DNA from: Bacteroidales bacterium UBA4893
Lineage (GTDB): Bacteria > Bacteroidota > Bacteroidia > Bacteroidales > P3
Direction of reading: 5' to 3'
Assembly (NCBI GenBank): GCA_002399025.1
Contig: DHCV01000016.1
Location: forward strand, 1-17,050
DNA length: 17,050 nucleotides
A model generated the notes under the pieces. The model did not search any database. It was not told where the DNA came from and worked only from the letters and a program-made list of their open reading frames with translations. Both the position numbers and the translations under genes were made by a program. Of the stretch, positions 1-7,517 are shown piece after piece. Each line of letters opens with the position of its first letter. Position 1 is the first letter of the stretch.

Positions 1-2
1 AT

Positions 3-533
3 ACCTTATGGGAAAAAGTACATAATAATAGCGGAGTACAAAATCATTGGTTTTATCTTCTCGCTGAAGGCGGAAGTGGAGTTAATGATAATAACTACTC
101 ATATTCTGTGCAAGGAATTGGTCGTGAGAAAGCCGCAAGAATTACTTATCGAAATCTAGCATATAAATTAATTTCTTCTTCTACTTATTCTAGTGCACGT
201 GCAGGTTCAATTTGGGCTGCAGAAGATTTATATGGCGAATGTTCTTTTGAAGTACAACAAGTAATTAATGCATGGAATGCGGTAGGCGTAAACGGACTTC
301 AATATCTTGATCCTCTTAATTATTGTGGAAATATAACAAATCAACCTATTAACTCTATTCGTAACTTTCGCCCTATGATTTTTGCTCCTAATGGTTGTTC
401 TACAACAGTTAAAAGTGGTTCAAACGTAAGATTTATTTCTGCTTCCTATATTGAATTACAAGGTGGCTTTGAAGTAGAAGCAGGAGCAAGTTTTGAAGCA
501 GATGTATATGAATGTAATATGGTAAATCATTAA
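3..533 (+). CDS. Thermolysin-like (M4) metallopeptidase, C-terminal part, truncated by window edge
   Basis: The frame is open from the first bases, so the true start lies left of the window; 176 residues are visible. Codons 6-13 read VHNNSGVQ and continue NHWFYLLAEGG, the hallmark of the peptidase M4 C-terminal domain. The His at 21-23 corresponds to the thermolysin proton-donor His231. Downstream, GIGREKAARITYR, AAEDLYG and a closing AWNAVGV follow thermolysin in order. The zinc ligands (HExxH and the later Glu) would lie outside the window. After the catalytic domain comes a tail of about 75 residues with GCSTTVKSGSNVRF, then ELQGGFEVEAGASFEADV. That is the beta-rich motif common at C-termini of Bacteroidota surface proteins (I believe the '3-coathanger stack' type). 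The product is probably an exported zinc endopeptidase. A GTG at 108 lies inside the domain and is not the real start. The next gene begins 11 bp downstream, suggesting co-transcription. Confidence 0.9.
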   Translation, partial: TLWEKVHNNSGVQNHWFYLLAEGGSGVNDNNYSYSVQGIGREKAARITYRNLAYKLISSSTYSSARAGSIWAAEDLYGECSFEVQQVINAWNAVGVNGLQYLDPLNYCGNITNQPINSIRNFRPMIFAPNGCSTTVKSGSNVRFISASYIELQGGFEVEAGASFEADVYECNMVNH

Positions 534-544
534 ACAAAATAGAT

Positions 545-1219
545 ATGAAAAAGACAATAATTTTAATTGCACTTATATTTGTAAGTATTGCAACTATATC
601 ACAAACTAAATATGGAGTTAGGGCAGGAATGACTTTATCAACGTATTCTTCTGCTCAATCTATCTATCAATTCAAACCAGGCATTCATATTGGAGGAATT
701 GCAGATATTCCAATTGGTTCTTCAAAGTTTTCTTTTGTACCTGGAGTTTATTTTGCAGACAAAGGAACAAAAACAGAAGGAGATTATCCACCACCAAATG
801 TATATTTTTTTGTACCTCCTGATCAATTCTTTTTTAAAGAAACACACTATAATTATCAATTAGAAATTCCTTTGCTTTTTACTTATAAGATTCCAATAAA
901 TAAAAAACTAATCTTAAAACCTCAGATAGGTGCTTTTGTTTCATATACTATGTTTGGAAAAATTAATAGTAAAAGAGATTATTTATACATGATTAATCCA
1001 AGCTCTCCTTCAGAATTTTCTAAAAATTACTATTTCTATGAAAGGCTTTATTTAGGTTTTGGTGGTAATATTGGTATATCTGCTTTCTATAATAAGTATT
1101 CATTTACACTTTCTTGTGATGTAGGGTATCCAAATAACGAAGGAACAGACCCTGCTTATGAAAGAGAAGGAAACTTCCCTAATATTTGTATGTTCTTTTC
1201 TTTAGGATATGACTTCTAA
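545..1219 (+). CDS. Outer-membrane beta-barrel protein (porin/PorT-like, OMP_b-brl family)
   Basis: The 224-residue product starts with a classic signal peptide: MKK, a hydrophobic core, and probable cleavage after the ISQ near residue 20. The mature chain opens TKYGVRAGMTLS, the usual first strand of small Bacteroidota outer-membrane barrels. It then alternates short amphipathic strands (GIHIGGIADIPIG, LEIPLLFTYKIPI, LILKPQIGAFVSYTMFG) with polar turns and ends FFSLGYDF. A terminal aromatic residue is typical of barrels inserted by the BAM machinery. Length and pattern fit an eight-stranded barrel of the PF13568-like group. No transported substrate can be inferred. It starts 11 bp after the M4 peptidase, so the two are probably co-transcribed. 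Its last codons overlap a +1-frame stretch that carries a surface-motif relic (see 1209-1367). Confidence 0.8.
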   Translation: MKKTIILIALIFVSIATISQTKYGVRAGMTLSTYSSAQSIYQFKPGIHIGGIADIPIGSSKFSFVPGVYFADKGTKTEGDYPPPNVYFFVPPDQFFFKETHYNYQLEIPLLFTYKIPINKKLILKPQIGAFVSYTMFGKINSKRDYLYMINPSSPSEFSKNYYFYERLYLGFGGNIGISAFYNKYSFTLSCDVGYPNNEGTDPAYEREGNFPNICMFFSLGYDF

Positions 1220-1367
1220 GGTAAATTCAAGAAGGCTTATTAACGCTCCTGCAAATATTCTACTAAAACCTGTTGAAGATGTAATTATTCAGTCTGATTT
1301 TGAAGTTGTAAGTGGAGCAAGTTTTGAAATTAAAATAAATAATAGCAATGAAAACACATGTTTATAA
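1209..1367 (+). pseudogene. Degenerate relic of a secreted-protein C-terminal surface motif
   Basis: A 52-codon open frame (ATG at 1209, stop at 1365) runs out of the end of the barrel gene and into the next gene's first codons. It contains VIIQSDFEVVSGASFEIKI. This matches the C-terminus of the M4 peptidase (ELQGGFEVEAGASFEADV) in spacing and identity: both share FEV, then GASFE, then an alternating hydrophobic strand. At DNA level both copies contain GGAGCAAGTTTTGAA. The upstream part, RLINAPANILLKP, also resembles the RFISASYIELQ strand. The peptide has no signal sequence, so it is probably the remains of a deleted gene or of a duplicated tail rather than a working gene. A small translated overlapping peptide cannot be excluded. 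Confidence 0.5.
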
Positions 1368-2286
1368 ATTAGTATTAGGGTTATTCTTAACCCTATTTGC
1401 ATTTAATCTTAATGCACAAGATTATCAGTATATTCCATTAGTGAAACCTGGCATTCAGATTTGGACTGATGATTATGCTGATTGTGGAGGTTATTATCAT
1501 TTCAGAAGATTTGCTCTTACTGATGAAGACACTTTAATTGAAAGTGAAACATATAAAAAACTCTATTTCTTCACTGATAACTTTTTTGAACCTTCAACAG
1601 CAGAGTGTATTGGAGGATTAAGAGAGAACGAACAAAAGCAAGTATTTTATAAGGGAGGAATTGTCGTAGGGGGAATTTTAAACCCTGGTTTAATATATGA
1701 CTTCTCTCTTTCTGTAGGAGATACATTTACTCATTATTTTTACTTTCTTTTTCCTCAAATTTTTGAAATAAAAAGTATCGATACAATAAGTTATGCAGGT
1801 GCAATGAGAAAGAGATTTAATATAGGACTTTATGGGGATACTATTTTACCTTATTATTCTGTGGGTAAATTTATAGAAGGTATTGGTAATACTCAAGGAT
1901 TAATGTATGACATCTATTATAATCTAACTTTATGTGGATATTGGGGATTTAATCGCTGCTATGAACATAATGGAGAATTACTTTATCATGACTATTCGCA
2001 AGGAGTAGAAGATTGCATAACCCCACTTTTAGGACTTAATCAAATAAAACTTGAAGATAATTCAATAACTCTTTATCCTAACCCAGCAAGCAAAGAAGTA
2101 AATATTAGTTCGGAAAGTATTATTAATTCAATTGAAGTATTTAATTCTCTTGGTCAAAAGGTTTATCAAACTAATGTAAAACAAAAGGAGAAAACTATTG
2201 ATGTTAATTCTCTTTCAAAAGGAGTTTATATAATTGGAGTTAGTACTGATAAGGGATATGTGAGAAAGAAATTGGTTAAGGATTAA
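1348..2286 (+). CDS. Secreted protein with T9SS type A C-terminal sorting domain
   Basis: The 312-residue product has a signal peptide (MKTHVYK, a hydrophobic core LVLGLFLTLFAF, then NLNAQ with cleavage likely after residue 24). The last 75 or so residues form a type IX secretion sorting domain: ITLYPNPASKEVNIS, then SIEVFNSLGQKVYQT, SLSKGVYIIGVST and a basic end, RKKLVKD. Such domains send cargo through the outer membrane and are usually removed on anchoring. The central region (residues 25-225) is rich in Tyr, Phe and Gly, with several Cys residues (for example YADCGGYYHF and CGYWGFNRC). I do not recognise its family; similar spaces are filled by uncharacterised surface proteins in related genomes. 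The ATG at 1348 directly precedes the signal peptide and is the natural start. A strong terminator follows 4 bp after the stop codon. Function is unknown, but surface location is well supported. Confidence 0.85.
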   Translation: MKTHVYKLVLGLFLTLFAFNLNAQDYQYIPLVKPGIQIWTDDYADCGGYYHFRRFALTDEDTLIESETYKKLYFFTDNFFEPSTAECIGGLRENEQKQVFYKGGIVVGGILNPGLIYDFSLSVGDTFTHYFYFLFPQIFEIKSIDTISYAGAMRKRFNIGLYGDTILPYYSVGKFIEGIGNTQGLMYDIYYNLTLCGYWGFNRCYEHNGELLYHDYSQGVEDCITPLLGLNQIKLEDNSITLYPNPASKEVNISSESIINSIEVFNSLGQKVYQTNVKQKEKTIDVNSLSKGVYIIGVSTDKGYVRKKLVKD

Positions 2287-2290
2287 ACTT

Positions 2291-2325
2291 AAAAGAGAAG
2301 TTCAATTTGTTTGTACTTCTCTTTT
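2291..2325 (+). terminator. Rho-independent-type terminator after the T9SS cargo gene
   Basis: A perfect 11-bp inverted repeat (AAAAGAGAAGT at 2291-2301 and ACTTCTCTTTT at 2315-2325) encloses a 13-nt loop and leads into a CTTTTTA run. The U-rich descending arm and its position just after the stop at 2286 fit an intrinsic terminator closing the 1-2286 secreted-protein unit. Confidence 0.8.
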
Positions 2326-2421
2326 CTTTTTATGAATAACACTTGGTTGGAGATTAGGGAATAAATTAGATAAATAGGAAGATAAATATGTAATTTTACA
2401 TACTAAATAAAAGAAAATTCC

Positions 2422-2429
2422 TATATTTG
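2422..2429 (+). promoter_or_regulatory. Bacteroidota -7 promoter box (TATATTTG) upstream of arginine deiminase
   Basis: TATATTTG matches the TAnnTTTG -7 consensus of Bacteroidota primary sigma factors and is followed by C, as is common. The -33 region contains only a T-rich stretch (around 2393-2397), not a good TTTG. It lies 62 bp before the ATG at 2492, giving a leader of roughly 55 nt that contains a weak inverted repeat, CTATTA/TAATAG (2445-2464). The rest of the 205-bp gap 2287-2491 shows nothing beyond the terminator and this box. Confidence 0.5.
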
Positions 2430-2491
2430 CAGTTTACAAATGCTCTATTATTTATATGTAATAGGGTTATGTTGAACGAATATTTTTATTT

Positions 2492-3682
2492 ATGACTATT
2501 GACGTTAGCTCTGAAATTGGACACTTGGAGGGGGTTATACTTCACAAACCCGGAATTGAAATTGAACAAATGGTGCCTAATACAATTGAAGAATGTTTGT
2601 ATAGCGACCTATTAAACCTTAATATTGCTCAAAAAGAATACTCCTACTTTGAGAAAGTTTTATCAAAATGGACCAAGACTTATCAAATAATGGATCTTCT
2701 TTCAGAAATACTTAAAGACCAAAACGTAAAGATAAAATTAGTAAATGAAGTTTTGGAGCAAGAAAACAAAACTCATTTAGCTCAAGAACTCCTTTCAATT
2801 GAAGCTAATGAATTAGCAAGACTTTTGATTGAAGGGTGGAAAGATGAGCTTTCTCCTTTATATAACTTTTTCTATACTCGTGATGCTACTTCTACAATTT
2901 TCGATAAGGTATTGATTCATTCAATGCAGTTTGATGTTAGGGTTAGGGAAAGTATTATTATGGACTATGTTTTTGAATATTATTTTAATGTAAAAACCTT
3001 TAGTCCAAGCAACTATTCTCCAAAGGCTAATACCGAGGGGGGTGATATATTAATTGCCAACGAGAACACTCTCCTACTTGGTCATGGTATTAGGAGCAAT
3101 AAACGAGGAATTGATTTCTTAGTTGAGCATTACTCTAAGCTTAAACCCAAGTTTAATATCCTAATTCAAAATCTTCCTCACTCACCTGAATCTTTTATTC
3201 ATTTAGATATGGTATTTACATTCTTGGATAAGGATAAATGTATGGTGTATGAGCCTTTGATTGTGAGTAATAAGGACGGATTTGAGGTAACTCATATAGA
3301 AATTGACAATGGAAAGATTACCTACAAGGAAAAACCAAACTTTATGAAAGGATTAAAGGATTTGGGATTTGACCTCGAACCAATCAATTGTGGTGGCAAT
3401 AATAGATTGTATCAAGACAGGGAACAATGGCACTCTGGTGCTAATTTCTTCTGTTTGGGAGAAGAAAAAATTATTGGCTATTCAAGAAACACAAATACGA
3501 TTAATACGTTAAATAAAGCTGGTTTTGCTGTTTTGAGAGCTGAAGATATTTGCAACGATAAGATTAGTATGAATGATTATAATCGTTTTGTTGTAACAAT
3601 TGATGCAGCTGAACTGCCACGAGGTGGAGGTGGTGCAAGATGTATGACTATGCCTATAAAGCGTTCAAAGGTTGATTGGTAG
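2492..3682 (+). CDS. arcA: Arginine deiminase
   Basis: It hydrolyses L-arginine to citrulline and ammonia, the first step of the arginine dihydrolase pathway, in the cytosol. The 396-residue length is normal for bacterial arginine deiminases (about 400). The guanidino-group-modifying fold motifs are all present: N-terminal LEGVILHKPG, FYTRD (Asp131, substrate binding), EGGD (182-185, catalytic Glu), IHLDMVFTF (His237) and the C-terminal glycine-rich loop RGGGGARCMTMPI with catalytic Cys384. The ATG at 2492 gives the standard N-terminus for the family. It sits alone behind its own promoter. No ornithine carbamoyltransferase (arcB), carbamate kinase (arcC) or arginine/ornithine antiporter is adjacent, so ATP-yielding arginine fermentation cannot be inferred from this locus. 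The next gene starts 54 bp downstream without an obvious terminator, so partial read-through is possible. Confidence 0.93.
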   Translation: MTIDVSSEIGHLEGVILHKPGIEIEQMVPNTIEECLYSDLLNLNIAQKEYSYFEKVLSKWTKTYQIMDLLSEILKDQNVKIKLVNEVLEQENKTHLAQELLSIEANELARLLIEGWKDELSPLYNFFYTRDATSTIFDKVLIHSMQFDVRVRESIIMDYVFEYYFNVKTFSPSNYSPKANTEGGDILIANENTLLLGHGIRSNKRGIDFLVEHYSKLKPKFNILIQNLPHSPESFIHLDMVFTFLDKDKCMVYEPLIVSNKDGFEVTHIEIDNGKITYKEKPNFMKGLKDLGFDLEPINCGGNNRLYQDREQWHSGANFFCLGEEKIIGYSRNTNTINTLNKAGFAVLRAEDICNDKISMNDYNRFVVTIDAAELPRGGGGARCMTMPIKRSKVDW

Positions 3683-3736
3683 TAAATTGAAACTTAGGAA
3701 ATAACGAAATAAATTATATATTTAAAAATAGAATAG

Positions 3737-6700
3737 ATGAAAAAGTATTCTTTAATTAATAATATCTTAGGCTGGGCAGTATTTCTTATTGCAAGCATTG
3801 TTTATTTGATTACTGCTGAACCTACTGCCTCATGGTGGGATTGCGGAGAATATATTGCAACAGCTTATAAGCTTCAAGTTGGTCACCCTCCTGGAGCACC
3901 AACATTCCAACTCTTTGGCAGGATTTTTTCTCTTTTTGCTTGTGGTGATGTAACTAAGGTTGCCTATATGATTAATGCCATGAGTGCCATTTGCAGCGGA
4001 TTAACAATCCTAATGCTATTTTGGACAATAACCATGCTTGCAAAAAAACTTATTGCAAAAACTCAAGAGATTTCAACCTCTCAAATGATAGCAATATTTG
4101 GAAGTGGTGTTGTTGGAGCCTTAGCCTATACTTTCTCCGATACTTTTTGGTATTCAGCAGTTGAGGGTGAGGTTTATGCAATGAGTTCTTTCTTCACAGC
4201 ATTAGTCTTTTGGGCTATTCTAAAATGGGAAAGTCAAGCAGACGATAGGCATAATTTGCGTTGGATTATTCTAATCACATTCCTAATTGGCATTTCGATT
4301 GGGGTTCACTTACTTAACTTATTGGCTATTCCAGCAATGGCTTATGTATTCTATTTTAAGAAATATCCAAACACCACAAAGAAAGGGTTTATTTGGGCAG
4401 GGATACTTTCATTTTTCATGGTTGCAATAATCCTCTATTTTATTGTTCCTATGATAGTTTCTTTGGCAGGAAAATTTGAAATATTCTTTGTAAACTCAAT
4501 GGGACTTCCTTTCAACTCTGGAACAATAATTTATTTTGCTCTAATAATTGGAATAATTGTTTGGGGCCTAAAATACTCTAAGGATAAAGTTAAACCTTTA
4601 TTAAACACCATTATTCTTTCCTTCCTTTTCCTTTTGATAGGATATTCAACCTTCTTTATTTTGGTAATTCGTGCAAATGCAAATACACCAATTAATGAAA
4701 ATGCACCAAAAGACGCTGTTGCTCTACTAACCTACCTTAATCGTGAGCAATATGGTTCTACTCCTGTATTTTATGGTCCATACTACACTTCAAGAGCAAT
4801 AAATCAAGATATTGCAACCAAATACACTAAAGATGTAGCTAGTAAGAAATATATAAAAGAAATCTCTGGAGGAGGAGAAATTGAATATGCTCCTGGAGAC
4901 GAAACTATTTTCCCAAGAATGTATTCTGCTCAAGAAGAAAAACATATTCAATTCTATAAGTATTGGGCAGGTATTAATGGAGATAGAAAACCAACCTTTG
5001 CTGAAAACCTTCGCTATTTCTTCCGCTATCAAGTCAATCATATGTATTGGCGTTATTTTATGTGGAATTTTGCAGGTAGACAAAACGATATACAAAGCTT
5101 TGGTGTAAATCATTCTAATTTTGACCCAGAATCAAATGGAACTAAGGATGTTTTGAATGGTAATTGGATTTCAGGAATTAAGTTTATTGACCAAATGCGA
5201 CTCGGACCACAAAGTAATCTTCCTAAGGAGATGGCTAATAATGCTGGAAGAAATACTCTATTTTTCTTACCATTGTTATTAGGAATTGCGGGATTAATCT
5301 ATCAGTTCCAAAAAGACAAGAAAGATGCATTTGTTGTCTTTCTTCTATTCTTTATGACAGGATTGGCAATTGTTATGTACCTAAATCAGCACCCTACCCA
5401 ACCAAGAGAAAGAGATTATGCTTATGCAGGCTCTTTCTATGCTTTTGCGATTTGGATAGGATTAGGAGTATATGGTATTTACGATTGGTTAAAGAAAATT
5501 AAAATTCCTGAAAATATTAAAGCAATCGCAGTATCAGTTATTTGTCTTATTGCTGTGCCGATTCTTATGGCATCGCAAGAATGGGATGACCATGATAGAA
5601 GTGGTAGGTATATGGCAAGAGAGTTTGCAAGAAACTATTTAGAAAGTTGCGAAAAAGATGCTATACTTATCACTTTTGGAGACAATGACACCTTCCCTCT
5701 TTGGTATATTCAAGAAGTTGAGGGAGTGCGTCCAGATGTTAGAATACTTAACTTCACACTTTCTGGAATGCATTGGTATGTTGAACAACTTTATAGTAAG
5801 ATTTACGACTCAGAAAAAGCTCCATTTACTCTTCCAAAAGAATATTATAGAATGGGATTAAATTCAACCTTAATATATCCTCAAAATGATGAGGTAGTTG
5901 AACTGAAAGATGCATTAAAACAATTAACCACAGACCCTAATACAACTACTTTTTCTCAAAATGGCGATTCTATTAAAGTAATACTTTCCAATAATTTCAA
6001 AATTACCTCTGGAGAAGATGTATTTACATTTTCAATTCCTGTTGATCCAAGACAAGGGAAACAAATTGTTCGTAATGAATTAATGCTACTGGATATTTTA
6101 GCAACTAATGCCTTCGAGCGTCCTATTTACACAATGAGTCCTTCTTATTTCACTAAGCTAATCCCTAATATTAATGAATATATTCAACAAGAAGGGTTAG
6201 TTTATAGGATAACTCCTAAGCCTCAAGCTGGCAATTTATCTCTTGAGAAAACAACTAATTTATTTATGAATAAATTCCAATGGGGAGGAATTAAAGATCC
6301 TAACACATATCTTGAAGATGCAGTAACAATAAATAATGCAAGAAATATGCGTCAACAACATATGCTTATTGCAAGAAACTATACTGCAATGGGTCAAAAG
6401 GATATGGCAATAAAAATTTTAGACAAGGCTGTTCAAGAGTTTCCAGCCTCAAAAATATATTTTGATAGGTATGATATTCAACTTGCAGAGCAGTATTGTT
6501 TGAATGGAGAAATGAAGAAAGGAGAAGACATATTCAATCAAATTGCTGACTTATACATTAATGATATTAAGTATTATAATCGTTTCACGTCTCGCAAGGC
6601 TCGAAGTGTTGCATCGGTGAGAAATGAGGCATTACAATATCTTGCAATGGTTTATTCTGTGGCTGATACATATAATCTAACAAATGTAATAAATAAAATT

Positions 6701-7090
6701 AAGACTGTAAAAGAAATCAATTCTTTCTTGGAAGTTCAAGATTTACAAATGAAATATAATGATTTAATTTCAATTGTAAACTCTGCCGCTCAGAGTGCTC
6801 GTTCTGGAAATAAAGATATTGCTAACTCACAATTCCTTGAAGTGATGGTTCCTTTAGAAAAGATTTTGTTATCTCAATCAGAAGAACTTGTTAATCGTGG
6901 AAAAGAATTGTTGATGTTTGTATATTCAAATGCAATAAATTATCAGTTAAAACCTGTTGAGGACAAAATTATGTCTAATCCTACATTTAATAATATTATT
7001 CAAGACTATGCACGCCAGCAACAGGCTCAAATGCAAGCTCAACAACAACAAGGACAATCAAATATTTCTGTTCCTGGTGTAAATTTTTAA
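3737..7090 (+). CDS. DUF2723 (TMEM260-like) multispanning membrane protein, putative protein O-glycosyltransferase
   Basis: A 1117-residue integral membrane protein. The N-terminal half carries about a dozen hydrophobic helices (residues 11-28, 76-102, 118-135, 175-206, 217-245, 262-277 and more). The DUF2723 signature follows the first helix: WWDCGE (33-38), then GHPPGAP (49-55). These acidic residues in the first extracytoplasmic loop match the GT-C glycosyltransferase layout. Other conserved blocks are SAVEGEVYAMSSFF (about 140-153), NQHPTQPRERDYAYAG (about 550) and ILITFGDNDTFPLWYIQEVEG (two stretches around 645-665). The last 350 residues are soluble, helical and TPR-like, ending in a Gln-rich tail. 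Human TMEM260 is a protein O-mannosyltransferase. By analogy this may glycosylate exported proteins from a lipid-linked sugar, but activity in Bacteroidota is inference. It begins 54 bp after arcA and ends 13 bp before panD, so it is likely the first gene of the envelope operon. Confidence 0.88.
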   Translation: MKKYSLINNILGWAVFLIASIVYLITAEPTASWWDCGEYIATAYKLQVGHPPGAPTFQLFGRIFSLFACGDVTKVAYMINAMSAICSGLTILMLFWTITMLAKKLIAKTQEISTSQMIAIFGSGVVGALAYTFSDTFWYSAVEGEVYAMSSFFTALVFWAILKWESQADDRHNLRWIILITFLIGISIGVHLLNLLAIPAMAYVFYFKKYPNTTKKGFIWAGILSFFMVAIILYFIVPMIVSLAGKFEIFFVNSMGLPFNSGTIIYFALIIGIIVWGLKYSKDKVKPLLNTIILSFLFLLIGYSTFFILVIRANANTPINENAPKDAVALLTYLNREQYGSTPVFYGPYYTSRAINQDIATKYTKDVASKKYIKEISGGGEIEYAPGDETIFPRMYSAQEEKHIQFYKYWAGINGDRKPTFAENLRYFFRYQVNHMYWRYFMWNFAGRQNDIQSFGVNHSNFDPESNGTKDVLNGNWISGIKFIDQMRLGPQSNLPKEMANNAGRNTLFFLPLLLGIAGLIYQFQKDKKDAFVVFLLFFMTGLAIVMYLNQHPTQPRERDYAYAGSFYAFAIWIGLGVYGIYDWLKKIKIPENIKAIAVSVICLIAVPILMASQEWDDHDRSGRYMAREFARNYLESCEKDAILITFGDNDTFPLWYIQEVEGVRPDVRILNFTLSGMHWYVEQLYSKIYDSEKAPFTLPKEYYRMGLNSTLIYPQNDEVVELKDALKQLTTDPNTTTFSQNGDSIKVILSNNFKITSGEDVFTFSIPVDPRQGKQIVRNELMLLDILATNAFERPIYTMSPSYFTKLIPNINEYIQQEGLVYRITPKPQAGNLSLEKTTNLFMNKFQWGGIKDPNTYLEDAVTINNARNMRQQHMLIARNYTAMGQKDMAIKILDKAVQEFPASKIYFDRYDIQLAEQYCLNGEMKKGEDIFNQIADLYINDIKYYNRFTSRKARSVASVRNEALQYLAMVYSVADTYNLTNVINKIKTVKEINSFLEVQDLQMKYNDLISIVNSAAQSARSGNKDIANSQFLEVMVPLEKILLSQSEELVNRGKELLMFVYSNAINYQLKPVEDKIMSNPTFNNIIQDYARQQQAQMQAQQQQGQSNISVPGVNF

Positions 7091-7103
7091 AGACAAAAAA
7101 TTA

Positions 7104-7448
7104 ATGAACATTGAAGTTTTAAAATCGAAGATTCATCGTGCAGTAGTAACTCGTGCCAATCTTCACTATATTGGAAGCATAACAATTGACGAAGACTTAA
7201 TGGATGCAGCCAATTTGATTGAAAACGAAAGAGTATATATTTTTGATATTAATAATGGAGAGCGTTTTGACACTTACGTTATTAAAGGAGAAAGAGGTTC
7301 TGGAGAGATAGGAATTAACGGAGCAGCAGCACGTAAGGTTCAAATTGGTGATTTGGTTATAATTGTTTCTTATGCATCAATGGATTTTGAAGAAGCAAAA
7401 ACCTTTAAACCAATAGTAGTTTTCCCACAAGACAACAAACTTTCATAA
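7104..7448 (+). CDS. panD: Aspartate 1-decarboxylase (pyruvoyl enzyme)
   Basis: It makes beta-alanine from L-aspartate for pantothenate and coenzyme A synthesis. The 114-residue chain has the family's usual length. The self-cleavage site is visible as YIGS, Gly24-Ser25; Ser25 becomes the pyruvoyl group at the start of the alpha chain. Other active-site residues sit at the canonical numbers: Lys9, His11, Arg54, Thr57 and Tyr58 (GERFDTYVI), and the NGAAAR loop at 72-77. It starts 13 bp after the DUF2723 gene, so co-transcription is likely. The partner panC is not beside it here, although panC-panD pairing is common. A 69-bp gap follows before the flippase-like gene and shows no clear promoter or terminator. 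Confidence 0.96.
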   Translation: MNIEVLKSKIHRAVVTRANLHYIGSITIDEDLMDAANLIENERVYIFDINNGERFDTYVIKGERGSGEIGINGAAARKVQIGDLVIIVSYASMDFEEAKTFKPIVVFPQDNKLS

Positions 7449-7517
7449 GGGAATACACTCTTTTATTGACAAGCACTTAAATTAAGAAAGAATATGATTA
7501 TTAGTTTTAAATAGTAT

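Noticed and set aside
4790..5113. Minus-strand open frame inside the DUF2723 gene
   Set aside because: It lies wholly within a well-supported plus-strand coding region and its product shows no recognisable domain; it is an antisense shadow, as are the shorter frames inside ptb (13416-14008) and the TPR gene.
7466..7471. TTGACA as a sigma70-type -35 box before the flippase gene
   Set aside because: Bacteroidota primary sigma factors do not use this consensus and no suitably spaced -7 TAnnTTTG follows; the genes around it look co-transcribed.
7494..7514. Six-codon leader peptide upstream of the flippase-like gene
   Set aside because: A six-codon frame in AT-rich sequence is expected by chance and shows no attenuator hairpin or regulatory codon run.
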